From: Brienomyrus brachyistius
Lineage: Eukaryota > Chordata > Actinopteri > Osteoglossiformes > Mormyridae
Length of the DNA: 64,000 nt
Assembly (NCBI RefSeq): GCF_023856365.1
Contig: NC_064552.1
Coordinates: 6,749,160 to 6,813,159, forward strand
Direction: 5' to 3'
Under the pieces are notes generated by a model. That model searched no databases. It saw only the letters and a list, made by a program, of their open reading frames with translations, and was not told the DNA's origin. Positions 1-11,570 of the stretch are shown one piece after another; positions within the stretch are counted from its first letter, which is position 1; every line of letters begins with the position of its first letter. The position numbers and the translations under genes are program-made.

Positions 1-55
1 ACTTGCGGTGCAAGGCGAGGAATAACCCAGGATGGTGCACCAACCTATCACAGTT
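1..55 (-). mobile_element. SINE fragment, cut by the window edge
   Basis: The segment 'aataacccaggatggtgcac' corresponds to the block 'aacaacccaggatggggggc' inside the full SINE at 16468-16766, and the flanking 'gcaaggcgagg' and 'caacctatcacag' also match. Only the tail-proximal part of the element falls in the window. Its tail would lie to the left, so it is on the minus strand. Confidence 0.6.
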
Positions 56-533
56 TCTTACATGATATATATCTAAAAAAAGACCTTACAATTACAAATA
101 AAGGAGTTTCATTACAGTTCACAGTTCAGTCAGGCATAAATTAGAGTCTGTGTTGTTCACTTCGATTTAGATTAGATTTTGCTCCTATTTAATATTAATG
201 TTCATATAAATGGTAATGATTTGAGAATTCGGTCATATGAGCATAATGCAGAAGGATTTCCAGGTTGCAAATGCTATGTTTCTTAATTTCCACGGTTCCA
301 CGTAACAGTTCTACACTCACCCTGAAAGGACACACAGCCTATTTTCTGTCCAGTGGTGTGTAAAGACTGATTTTTGAGTTCCTAAGCAAATCAGTCAACA
401 TCTTTGAAGCATTTGGCAAACCAAACAGACACACTGAAAAGTAAAACAAGTGTAAGACATATAGGTACCCTGTAAAAAAAGATACCAAGATAAAATCAAA
501 CATTACCTGTGAAATATGCTTGTGCTACATACT

Positions 534-610
534 GGCAGTCCCCAGGCTACAAATGAGATCTAAGTCTGTCTTTAAGTCAAATTTGTTGGAAAGTTGAAAA
601 ATAATAATAC
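534..610. repeat. Dispersed repeat fragment shared with 29591-29676
   Basis: This stretch shares the core 'aagtctgtctttaagt' and the same flanking order (a 'ccaggctac'/'ccaagttacg' block before, 'aataataatac' after) with 29591-29676. Two copies 29 kb apart indicate a dispersed repeat. I do not know its family. Confidence 0.55.
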
Positions 611-628
611 TCCTAGAGCCCCCCCACC

Positions 629-905
629 CCACCCCACCACCACCACCACCAGCACCACCACCACCAGCACCACCACCACAACCACCACAATTCAAGGGCC
701 CTTGGCAGCCAAACGCCCTCCCTATAGGGTCAGGGGCCCTTGTAGGCAGAGGATCAAAGAATGTAGACCCTCTAAAATAGACAAACGAAAATACATTGTT
801 GATAAGCATTGCAAATTGTTTTGGGCTAGAGGCCCCACGGGCCCCCTGCACCCCAAGGGCCCCTGGGCAGCGGCCCCGCTGGCCCAGTCCGTAATCCGTC
901 CCTGT
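629..905. repeat. (CCA)n microsatellite followed by a GC-rich GGGCCC-rich block
   Basis: Positions 629-690 are an imperfect CCA trinucleotide tract with CAG/CAA interruptions. Positions 690-870 contain repeated GGGCCC/GGCCCC motifs, strikingly GC-rich for this AT-rich region. Open frames cross it on both strands, but they are only poly-Thr or poly-Gly readings of the CCA tract plus low-complexity sequence and no domain is recognisable. The block could be a decayed dispersed repeat. Confidence 0.6.
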
Positions 906-1050
906 ACATATCATGTTTGACATTGTTTTTCTCTAAAATTTAGAAGCTAGATACATTTAAATTAGCTTTGAAATGAAAAATACGTTTGGTAACTTTTGGC
1001 ACAGGTATGACGGCATGAAAACCTATTGATTTTCTCTGTTAATTTTTTAG

Positions 1051-1184
1051 GCTTTGTCATCGGAGTTAAGCATGTACGAATCACAAACACAAGAGTACAA
1101 GTGTGAGATGGAGAGACTGGCTCACGAGCTGCAGAATGTGAAGAAGAAGTACCTCATTCAGAAACGCAAGGAACAGCAATCCAG
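1051..1184 (+). CDS. cfap58: cfap58 (ccdc147) penultimate coding exon, coiled coil
   Basis: This is an internal exon of 134 nt. It is preceded by a pyrimidine-rich tract ending 'ttaattttttag' (AG at 1049-1050) and followed by the donor 'gtgaga' at 1185. Read from 1051 in frame 0 it encodes about 44 residues starting ALSSELSMYESQTQEYKCEM and continuing through ELQNVKKKYLIQKRKEQQS, an uninterrupted, highly charged heptad-like helix. The style and the ELQNVKKKY..QKRKEQ run fit the C-terminal coiled coil of CFAP58, a roughly 870-residue protein of ciliary and sperm-flagellar axonemes. The exon ends with two bases of an Arg codon (AG|G), which is the phase required by the exon at 8827. The gene name rests on my memory of the family plus the SORCS neighbour. 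Another axonemal coiled-coil protein is the alternative. Confidence 0.78.
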
Positions 1185-3276
1185 GTGAGATTACATTAAT
1201 ACCTAGCAAATCAAAGTTATTATAGGGCTCTGACCAAATTTTAAGGAGCCGTAAAAGGGTTTCGCAAAATTCAGTTTGTGTATCCACATATGAACTTGAC
1301 CTTCAATATCTACTATGAGTAGACTTCAGTGAGGACCTTTGGCTTGCTGAAAATGATTTCTCAAATATAAGTCTTAAGGGATCAAAAAGGCAACTTGTGA
1401 AGGAGTGAAGCCAATGAGGTGGAAAATTTGGGACTGTTTTTTTCTTTGTTTCAGGCTTGTTTGGCTTTAGTTTAATAAAGCCATTGTATGGAACATTAAA
1501 CATTCATGCTCATTCTTCTGCTTGAGCTTTTCCATATAAATAGTCAAGGCTCCTCTAGAAAAAGTGCAAGAATCCTATGCAGTCCTACCAAAAATATCTC
1601 CCTTTGAGCATTTCTCTTCATTGAAGATGATGACACATCACTATTTTTTGGTAATCCCATAGCATAATTTCTTTTTTTTTTTTATCAACGGAGACATGTG
1701 TAGTAGGAGTTAGTACATATGTTTTTCCTTCAACATAATTGTTTTTCTGGTCTGTTACCCTTTTTCTGCAGTCTAATTGAAAATCTCTAGCACCCAAACA
1801 TTCCACTCTCCTACTTACGAGCGTTTAGCCAAAATGATATTTTCCTTTGCACTTTCCTATGTGGAAAAAGCTGCAGGCCAACAGCTTGCCTTCTACAAAC
1901 ATTTTGCACCCTCTAAAAGCACAATGACTTCATTTCTGTCAAGCAATACAATATATATTATGAAGTGTGGAAAGTAATTTTGAGTCTTCTGCCAATGGCT
2001 GTATTACATAATACCATAATAAACCCATATAAAGAAAACCAAGGTTTCAGGGTGTAGATTCACCTTATCGAATGACTGCAGATTGCCTTGCTGTACTGAG
2101 GCAGTTTTTGCCATCTGGTGAAGTAATGTGAATTTTCTCTTTCCCCTGGCACTCCAGGACCCCCTGCAGTGTTTCCATTGGAAATATTTCAGGTGTCTGC
2201 CTTCTGTACCATTGTCTGTGAGCCATTGAAACACATTTTGGAAACTGCTTTAGTGGGGTGCAAGTAAGCAATACAATCATTTAGAGAAAATCAGTAAAAT
2301 TCATAAAAGATCAATTAAACCTATTAGTTTAATATAAATTCACTCAAACCTGTTCTTTATTGGTTTTTTTACAATTTAATAAAGCTTGAACTCTCCTTTT
2401 TCACATTTTTTATATTTCTGTTATACACGCACTGGGATAATGTATCTGGCAGATTAATTTGTGAATTCATTTGCAGTCATAAAATATTGGGTACTAACCT
2501 CGTTCATATAAGGTGCCGATGTCATTTCATCAAAAAATACTAGATTAGAATAGAATATTTTACGTGAATTCCAAAACTGTAATAGTATGTTTGAGTGGGT
2601 CTTATACATTTTCAGTAATCATGTGGCAGTTTGTTAATATTAAATAGCTTTTTTATACTGTTTATTACTATATTGTAATATTTAATAGCAATATACAATG
2701 AACTATACAATAAAATGAATCAAGGAATAGTTCTGAATGCTTTCCTTTGTATATATTAAAATCTTTAATCTTTAATGTAGCTATTTAGGCTACAAGGTGG
2801 CAAAATATCAGCAATGTTGGCATATAATGGCCCAGTGTTATTCAGTAAGGCTAATAATTAACATTCAGAATCCATATATGAATTACACTACGATAAAAAT
2901 AATACAAAATGCTACAAAATGCTGGAATTGTGTTCAGGAGAAGAAAACTGAGAAGAGAAAATTAGTTTCTGAGTAGATTTGTTTATATAGTTATCATTAA
3001 TTAAAACTTTAAATGTAAAAGGAAGTCAAATATCGTAAAAAGTTTAGTGTGACTGATAACTGGCTACAATTGTAATCATATTTAAATGCAATCTACATGC
3101 AAGCCACAGTGAACAAATGCAAGCCTTAGTTGATACTGGTGCCTGAGCTTGCAGCTTTTCTTTTTGGTAAATGAATGGGCTTGTGAAGTAATTGTTTCAT
3201 AGTTTCATTGTAATTGTTTCATAGTGTGTGTGTGTATATAAATATACATATATAAATATGCATATATAAAAATGTG

Positions 3277-3319
<43 letters not shown>

Positions 3320-6300
3320 AGAGAGAGAGAGAGAGCTAGCAGTGTTTTTAAGGCAAAGAATCTCATCTGTACAAGTGAGAACAGATATCAAGACGGATCC
3401 TGAAGAGTCTCCAGTGAGCTTCTGTGCAAACGCCTGGCCTCCGGCAGGGTCATGTTAGTCAAGCCCTTTAGTTAAACTTCAGACAAGCTGTGAAAGTAGC
3501 ACAAAGAGGCATTAGGTGCCTTTTAAAAACAGGCCACCGTATTAATCCAGCTTCCATTATCCACGGCTGCTAATTTTTATCATGATTTTGTCCCTGGCTT
3601 CAGCTCCATATCATGGAATGGATGGCCAGTAAAATGCATTTTTGATGGTTTATATCCAAAAGGTAAATCAAATGCCTTTGTGGTTTTTACCATGTATTAA
3701 ACAACATGCTCAATAAATAATACTAACTGTGTAATACAAAATGAAAAAGTCAAAAGAAAATTTCATGAAATACTTGTGTCAGTTGATAACAATGTGATGG
3801 TAATTAAATGTATCAATTGGCTGCTATTATGCTCTACATCTAGGGTTTTATTTGCATAACAGTGAAAAATGCTGCATGCAGAAATAAGATCATTGTTTTT
3901 GTTGTTATGTTTTGGTAACTTAAGTAAATGTGAAAAAGCCCTTGACTAAATACTGCTTGGTTTGCTAGTTTTATATTTCAGATTAGCATATGTTAGTTGC
4001 AGGACTACTTGAAACATTCTTAATCATTAGGAAGGAAATCTTTGAAGGTTTAAAGCACCAATTACAGTAAAGTCAATCGATAATGACAGCTTTTAAATGA
4101 AGCTAAATGACTTTAATGAATTTTAAAAGGCTGCATAAATTATGCACAACTCGGATAGATAATTATCAGTGAACATCCAGTGTTTAACAGAATGTAAGTC
4201 GAGAGTCTCAGCCGTGCTGCATAAATGAAGTATACTACTGTATCTCCTTCCATACTGGCAAGGAAATTGAAAGAGTAGCAGAAAATATACCACTGAAGTT
4301 GAGACATTTTCACTGTAATTGCAGTTGCATAAAACCCACCTTCCGGTGTATCGAATGATTTATTTCCCTTTTTGCTCACTCAGTCACTGTCTGTCAGTGA
4401 TTCCTATTGCATTCCTGTTTTCATTTTTTTCCCCTTGCTCTTTCCTGGTGGATGTGGTCATTGAGCATAGAGCTCATTTTATATGAAAAACATTCTATTC
4501 TTCCCGCTGCCCTGTTCACCTCCAGTGGCTCGCAGGAAAAGTTGTTGGCTTAAAAAAAAGTGTAACAGAATGACAGTCAAGTTGGAAACTATTTAAACGT
4601 TAATTTGAATCAGTTCCATTTGTGCATTTAATGATACGTGTTGTATTTTCCTGCGTATGTCCATGTATGATAAAAGTCATTACATAGATCAATACTGCAA
4701 GCATATATCATGCAAATTTAACTGGTTTAAACAGTTTCCTCAGGGATAAAACTTCTCCAATTCTGATTCTTAACCGTATGGAGCATTTTTGAAAGCCAGA
4801 AGTTCTGTTGCTGTTTTAATATAGATAATTGGATTTGATTTAAATAATCATTCAAAATAAAACTGGTCAACAGCCCATTCTTCTTCAAAGAATATTGATT
4901 TAAACTCAAAAATATTTCACAGTGAACTTAAGTGGAGAATTTATCATACAAATACAATTTTGTGTGGGCAACATCCAGAACTGTTTTACTGAGACACATA
5001 ATAACAAATGTAAAATAATGCCATGTCGCCGAATTTTGGACTTCAGATTGCTGTATTTTTTATAGTATTTGTGAAAACACAAACTGGAATTTCTCACTAT
5101 TATCCAACCACGCTGCAGAAGTGTCTTAAAGAAGCTTTACCTTTTCTCAGCATACAGTAGTAATTCTGCTTTAATCTGTGCTGGTTTTGTGGCCAACACC
5201 AAACCTCACGAGCTTTAATTCTATAGGTTTTAAAGGAAATGTTAACAATGGATTGACTAAGGTAACATCTGCTGTGGTGATTTTTTACAATGTAAATTAT
5301 TAATTAATTTAGCAATTAATTATGCAGGTAGCGTACAAACTAGCATTCATCACACCTAGTCACATACAGTATATACAACAAAACCTATACACGGACTTAA
5401 ATGGTGTGTATGTGCTATTTTAAATAATACTGTTCTCCTCATTTTTTTACCATGTTTTATACTACATGTCAGGTGCACTGATTGAATCTACCCCATTTTA
5501 GTCCCCCTGTCATACATTTAAGGTATTCCAAAGCTGTACCCGACATAAAGTGTGCTGCTTTAAATTTATTATTCATACCATTAATAAATTATTATGAAAT
5601 CTGAAAATATGCATATTTATAGTGAAATCATTTTGGATCCACGTACCGTTTAATACATGGATCTTACGTCACGGTTCACCTTTCTTATTGCAGAAAATTA
5701 GGTGTGACGACAAAATCTGCAATTTAGTTTTTTTTTTTATGTTACACAGAGGCAAGTGCATTGGCCTGACTTTGATGACGGGTTTTAGGATGAACTGGAA
5801 CAGAGAATTAGGGCACGGCCAAAAAAGCCCTATTAAGTTGCAGAGCTAAACTAATGTTTTAAAGGAAAAATGAAGTAGAATACCAATACTTTTCTGCCGG
5901 AAAATAGTAGAAAGCTTTCCACAGTGAGCTAAAGTGCTCATTAGCTCGAAAGACAGGCCAATATATTGTTCATTTCTGTTCATAAATATAAGTGTCCCAG
6001 GATTTTGTAAGAAAAAGTAACTCTGTTCATAGCTCATTGACTACCTATTTTGAAATTCTTTGTTTGTTTGGATTTTTTAGTGGCTGCGCACTAAAGTTTA
6101 CATTTTTGCACACGTTTTTTGATGATGCACATAATATTCTACTGAAGACGGTTATAGGGGAGTTATCTCAGCAGCGAGCGGAAGTTACAAATGACGCTGA
6201 CACCAGCTGTTTAAAGTACACAATAAATTACATACAAACAAGGACACGGATTACTGCAGTTTCCAGAAGTTGTAGCCCTGCTAAAAGGTTCTGATGCAAA

Positions 6301-8826
6301 CTGAAGTTCAAGGAGTAATCAGGCACGAGTTTCGTCAGCCATGCATGATGAGTGTAACTTATTTTCCCGTTATTATGAGAAATCTGTCAGTTCAGTTTGT
6401 AAGACAAGGCTCCGAAAGGACTGGTTGCCCTGCAATATTGTTATTATTTCAGATTCTTACCCTTATGATTCGTTTTTAATGAGTTTTAGATAAATCATAT
6501 TCATGATTTACGATTTACAAGTTATGTTTTTATTTATTCTTCCGTAAAGCTGCATATTTTATGCCTTAAACCATTGATGGACTCTGGTGCTGTTTCCTGA
6601 GCATAAACACCTTGTGTCTTACATTCCAGGAAACAGCTGGCCCATTTGTAAGAGCATTTTTGTCCTGCTTTGTACTCACAATGTAATTATAGCATAAAGG
6701 TTTAATATGACCTTCCATTACATATAACAAGCAGATTAAGGGGTTACCCTCAATAGGAGTTCATGTCCTTGCTTAAGCTATTGCAAATCAAGGATCCCTG
6801 CACAGCTGGAACTGGGGGTTATGAAGCAAAGTTAATTAAGTACTGTAAAGGTATGCAAAATGATGCTTCTGCAACCCATTCTAACTGTACTACATGACAG
6901 GGTTTGGGATTTTGCCTAGCTAGTCTTAACCCTGCAAACATGAGCATAGTTTTAAGAACAAAATATAATATAAGGCGCAACATATATGACACAGTATGCT
7001 TTGTAGTGTTGAGATAACACTGAATGCAGTAAACTCAGTATTTAAGAGTACATCTAGTGACAACCATTAAAGAAAGTATTAGGTACTTACAGTATTCTAA
7101 AGAATTTGCCACCTCAGTTGGCTGTTGGATTAAGGTTTTGCACATTACTATGTTTTATGACTGAATTCTGCATGTGCATTCGTGAAAATAACGCCGTTGA
7201 AATTGCAACGTGCGACTAAAAGTGTCACATAAAAAATTGTCACCATGACAGATGTAGGAAAAACTATTAACAAAAAAAAAGGCATCTGGAAATTAAGAAA
7301 TGTGTCCATGTAGGAAACATCGTAAGGTTGACGGCAGAGCTTTACGAGCCTCTTGTGCACCCGCTCTGGTGTTGAGGCAGGGCTTTTTAGATGATCGATC
7401 TGTTAGTAATAATGCCTCTTTGGGTCACAAGGTATATACCATTTGTGTTCCTTGTAAGCCCTACTGCAGGGACAAATGTAAGTAATCTTGGGTCCATACG
7501 TTTTCCCATCCTCTGGTGGTAGCTATATCAGACAGGGGGAATTGTTACTTTGCTGGTAATCTCTATAACCTGTTTTAATTTCTACACTCCAGGGTATTAC
7601 ACATCAATGTGTGATTTCACCTAGTTGCATAGGTATATTTCACGAGTGCCAATAAAGATAAGCACCTTACTCAATAAAAATATATCAGGAGCCCAGCAGA
7701 GACATTAATTCACATCTGTCTTGAATGATGCTACATACTTTATGCTAGCTACCTTCAGAAATTTTTGTTCCTTCTCTAATTGAATATAAATTTGTGTTCC
7801 TGCTACTTGAATGAAAATGGCTGAATTTTTCTTTATCTACTGAGGACCATCAATCTATAACTCCCCCTTCTGATCTAGCTGAAACCTCCATCATCTACAA
7901 TGGTGGCTAAAATATCGACATATTAACATTTAGCTGTAGTCCTGCATTGTACAAGTTTAGAAACCCCTTACTTCCTCTTATAGAAAACTATCGAGGACGG
8001 CATGCAGAACTGCAGTTTAATCTGTAGAATTTCTCCTCTCTTGGCATCTCTTTACAGTTATACTCCCACACTGGGAATAATATGACAGCCATTACCACCC
8101 TAGATGTGACGGTTCGTTGATCATCCCTGTGAATTGATGAAGCTCAGCGAACAATGTTCCAAATATTTTTGCAACACTGTGTCACTTCATGAGCAAAGCT
8201 GGGTCTCATTGTCGCACAACGAGGTGTGAATCGTACCGGCGAGAGCTGCCTGATGTGCACGGCAGGGAGCGTCTACCGTTGAGAAGACTCTTCCACTCGC
8301 CTTCTTAACTCGCCACCCATGGATAAACAAACTGCCAGCTTTATTTGAGTGGGGAATTGTAAAAGCATATCCCCCCTTTACGCCTTGTATAGTCTTGAAA
8401 ATTTAATTACTGCCAGATTCCTGTATTGTCAAAAGGCATTAGCTGAAGTAGACAGTGATGCTACATGAATGGATGGGGATCAAAGCATGTTTCACTGATG
8501 TCTGGACAGAGATCCGAGAGTCAGCATATTTGAAGTCTTGTGCATAACATTACTTTATTCACATTTATTTCTTGAATTAAGTCATTATTTTGGTAATTCC
8601 CATATGTAATCAATAACCCCCTCCAAATACTAAAAAACACACCCGCACACACACCCAGCCAATTGAATATCAATGAAACATGAAAAACAGGACAGGTGCA
8701 GGTATGAAGTCCCGAACAATCAGTAATGCTACACAGGCTGTCGGAAAGTGTCGAGTTAGTTTTCCTTAACAGAGGAGCCGTTGGACATGTAACATGACCC
8801 TCTGATTGTCCTTTGTCATTCTCCAG
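1185..8826 (+). other. Intron of cfap58 (7.6 kb)
   Basis: The intron starts GTGAGA and ends with the acceptor 'ctttgtcattctccag'. It is AT-rich and contains one TA/GA microsatellite at 3225-3335. Short open frames inside it have no coding character. A modestly CpG-richer patch lies at about 8100-8330. I see no exon that fits the required phase before 8827 and no recognisable transposase or reverse transcriptase. Confidence 0.75.
3225..3335. repeat. Compound microsatellite (GT)n / TATAAA / (TA)n / (GA)n
   Basis: A short (GT)n tract leads into TA-rich sequence, a (TA) run at about 3284-3316 and then a (GA) run at 3318-3334. The Tyr/Ile-rich minus-strand frame across it is an artefact of the repeat. 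Confidence 0.95.
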
Positions 8827-8947
8827 GGAGAATGTGCGGTCTCTCGCTCATGTGGGACAGTCTGCAATTCAGCCTCAGCGGATGGAGGGCCCACGCTTCA
8901 CAGGGGGAGGCTTCAACCTCAGGCAGCCTGAAAAAATTACGGCATAG
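8827..8947 (+). CDS. cfap58: cfap58 (ccdc147) terminal coding exon with stop
   Basis: After the acceptor 'ctccag' (8821-8826) the first G completes the Arg codon left split by exon 1051-1184. Then 39 codons run to TAG at 8945-8947. The peptide begins ENVRSLAHVGQSAIQPQRME and continues through GPRFTGGGFNLRQPEKITA. The Gly-rich 'RFTGGGF' followed by a short basic end looks like a conserved C-terminal tail after the coiled coil. Evidence for the exon is the phase match, a good polypyrimidine/acceptor signal, an open frame exactly to a stop, and CpG/GC content above the flanking intron. This frame does not begin with Met, so simple ORF calling misses it; an ATG ORF at 8832-9029 in another frame overlaps it and is a shadow. 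The cfap58 assignment depends on the upstream exon and on synteny. Confidence 0.75.
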
Positions 8948-9330
8948 ATCCGATACCTTGTGCCCCATGCTGTTCCCTCAAATTAAACCCATCTCTTTCA
9001 TATCTGCAAGGACAAATTGGTGTGACTAATTTTTTTTGGTTAGAATGAAACACCAATGGAATTTTAAACTTCCCAAATGATTCTGAACTCTGTACTTTCA
9101 AACCTGATTACTGATTAAATATATATTTTACTTTTGTTTTATTTTATTTTTTAACTATATTGTAAGTTTCAGGGCTCAGTCCACAAAAAGAGTAAGGGTT
9201 TCTCATTTGAGAGCGTCTGCATTCTTTTTATGGAATTTACTTTTACAAGTACATATATAGTCCTAACTCTTTGGTTTAGAAGTGAATGGTCAATGTCAGT
9301 CGACACAAATAAAGAACCAGGTTATTTGCC
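8948..9330 (+). other. Probable 3' untranslated region of cfap58
   Basis: AT-rich sequence after the TAG. An ATTAAA variant poly(A) signal occurs at 8982-8987 and a canonical AATAAA at 9308-9313. The actual cleavage site is not visible from sequence alone. Confidence 0.5.
9308..9313 (+). terminator. Candidate poly(A) signal AATAAA
   Basis: First canonical AATAAA downstream of the cfap58 stop, about 360 nt after it. Position and orientation are right for the 3' end, but the hexamer is frequent in AT-rich DNA. Confidence 0.45.
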
Positions 9331-10235
9331 CCACTTAAACCTAGGTTACCTGATTAAAAAATGCTTCTGATGCAATTTTTATGTTAGAATGTGAGAAGGA
9401 AAGAGATTTTTATTGTACGATTCCTAATTTCAGTTCTCTAATACAGTATGTGCCATGCTGATATCTTGGACATTTCCACACAGCACAGTTCACAGATCTC
9501 CCTTCTTTTATTCCACTTTTTATTTATTTATACAACCACTTTGAATTTTCAGATGCATGTCACTGCTCAACCTATTTTATACCTTTGAACTACACATAGT
9601 GTTTGTGTCAAGGTCCTAACTGTACATGCAGGCCCCAAAACGTAAAATAATCCCATAGTTACAGTATTTTGTGTCGCCTTGGACTTAATAATCAAACAAT
9701 GAGCAACGAAAAAAAATGTGAATTTGAATAAAATTGTCAAAAAGTCATTTTGTTTCATTTAATCATGGTAATAATAATAATAATAATAACATGCTACAGA
9801 TTTTAAATATCGATACTTTTTGAACATTAGAACAGATTATGAGGATAGGAATAGTCAATATATTTTTGTCCTACTTGTATCTAAAAAGATAATTCTGTGC
9901 TATGTGTATCCTATGCATTCCTATGCTGTCTGTGTGTTCTGTCTCTTCCGAATGTTTTCTAATATGAGGAAAGTAATTAACACATTTTAATACACGCCAT
10001 GTATGGTACATGTAAAAATAAACTTCGGTGTTAGGTCCAGTTTGTATAATGTGACTGATAACTCTGAACTAAAAGGACTTTTTAATAACAGAGCTTAAGT
10101 ATTGCATTGACACAAACCATCGCAAAGTGTGACTTTGGCCTCTCAGATGAGATGAGATGGCTGTCAGCACATAGAAATTGCTTGGCTACCTTTAATCCAA
10201 AGATCAAGAGAGAGAAGAAAATGAGAAAATATTCT

Positions 10236-10252
10236 CATATATATATATATAT

Positions 10253-10318
<66 letters not shown>

Positions 10319-10360
10319 CTGTGTCTGTGTGTCTGTGTGGGGGGGCGGGGGGGGGGGGGG
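10236..10360. repeat. Compound microsatellite (AT)n-(GT)n-G(n)
   Basis: (AT)n runs at 10236-10251 and 10257-10300 pass directly into (GT)9, then interrupted GTCT/GT units, then a G7-C-G14 run ending at 10360. It abuts the left arm of the foldback repeat that follows. Confidence 0.95.
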
Positions 10361-10670
10361 TCCATTGATCACATTTGGGCACCAAAATGTCCGCAAAGTC
10401 TGGTACAACCTGAAACTTCCTTACTTTTGAAACATTTTTCAGGTCCCCATTTCGATAATCTCAATTTTACAGAAAAATCTGTAAATTCAATCAAAAAAGG
10501 AAAAAAAAATGCCAGAATCTTGTATTTTGTCTGGTAAATTTTGTTTCAGGTTAGAGCTGGGTAGGGATTAAGGATGTAGTAACTGGGATTAGGGTTTTTC
10601 CCATAGAAATCAATGGAATGTCCCCATTTAGATAGGTATGCCTACACGTGTGTGTGCAATTATACATACA
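10361..10670. repeat. Left arm of a split foldback (inverted) repeat
   Basis: Its reverse complement contains, in order, 'ggggacattccattgat', 'aaaaaccctaatccc', 'ccttaatccctacccagc', 'caagattctggcatttttt' and 'gattgaatttacagattttt'. The + strand at 11310-11480 carries the same order: 'ggggactctccattcat', 'cgaaaccctaatacc', 'ccttaacccctacccatac', 'caagacttctggcattttta' and 'ttgattgcagtcatagattt'. The two arms therefore form a diverged inverted repeat, with the Tc1 remnant at 10671-11280 between them. Confidence 0.7.
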
Positions 10671-11280
10671 TACACCAATCAGCTGTAGCATTAAAATCAG
10701 TGAACACTTTGAACTGTTTTAATGTTCCTCAAACTATTCCTGAAAAACAATTTTTGCAGTGTGGCAGGGTGCATTATCCTGGTGAAGAGGCCACTGCCCT
10801 CAGGGAATAACACTGCCATGAAGGTGTGTACTTGGTCTGCATCAGTGTTTAGGTAGGTGGTACTGTACCTGTCAAAATGACATCCACATGAACGCCAGGA
10901 TCCAACGATTCTTAGGAGAACATGTCCCTCCACCAGCTTGCTACAGTGGCTGTCCTGTGGCATCAGACCAGACAAGGCTAGTCATCAATCCCCATGTGCA
11001 TCAATGAGCCTTGGGCGCCCATGACCCCATCGCTGGTTCACCGGTTGGCCTTCCTTGGACCACTTCTGGTAGGTACTGACCGCTGCATACCGGGAACACG
11101 AGACCTGCAGTCTTGTAGATGCTCTGATGTTCTGATGCAGTCGTCTAACCATCACAATTTGGCCCTGATCAAAGTCACTCAGATCCTTTCGCTTGCCCGT
11201 TTTTCCTGCTTTCAACACATCAGCTTCACAAACTCACTCTTCACTTGCCTGATATATAATGACACCCTTGACAGACAGAC
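10671..11280 (-). mobile_element. Tc1-like DNA transposon remnant, internally deleted (copy A)
   Basis: The left end at 10671 reads 'tacaccaatcagctgtagca', the same terminal family as copy B at 14920. The minus strand encodes two transposase pieces. The N-terminal helix-turn-helix region at 11218-10985 includes KRKDLSDFDQGQIVMVRRL and VSTYQKWSKEGQPV. The later region, 10975-10697, includes SHCSKLVEGHVL and YLNTDADQVHTFMAVLFPEG. The middle of the transposase is absent, and the second catalytic Asp block is degraded ('FTRIMHPATLQK' where FQQDNAPxHxxK is usual). The N-terminal side runs out into a GACA-type repeat near 11280 without a recognisable second terminal repeat. It is non-functional. 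Confidence 0.85.
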
Positions 11281-11289
11281 AGGCAGACA

Positions 11290-11570
11290 GACACAGGCCT
11301 GTACTCATATCATTGTGGGGACTCTCCATTCATATATGACATATAAGGGGCGAAACCCTAATACCAACAATAAGAACCTTAACCCCTACCCATACAGTAA
11401 CAAAATTCAAGACTTCTGGCATTTTTAATTTTTTGATTGCAGTCATAGATTTTTTATAAAACTGAATTTCCCCACGTATTACAGGGACAGAAAAAATAAC
11501 AGGATTTTATCACATTGTGAGGGCATCTACTAATGTATATCTGACCAGCACACACACACACACACACATG
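11290..11570. repeat. Right arm of the split foldback repeat, ending in (CA)n
   Basis: The arm at about 11310-11545 is the inverted partner of 10361-10640. It ends in a (CA)n tract (about 11550-11568), mirroring the (GT)n tract outside the left arm. The whole inverted repeat is thus bounded by complementary microsatellites. Confidence 0.65.

Noticed and set aside
594..923. Open frames on both strands over the CCA tract (poly-Thr and poly-Gly proteins)
   Set aside because: They are direct readings of a trinucleotide repeat and a GC-rich low-complexity block, with no splice context or domain.
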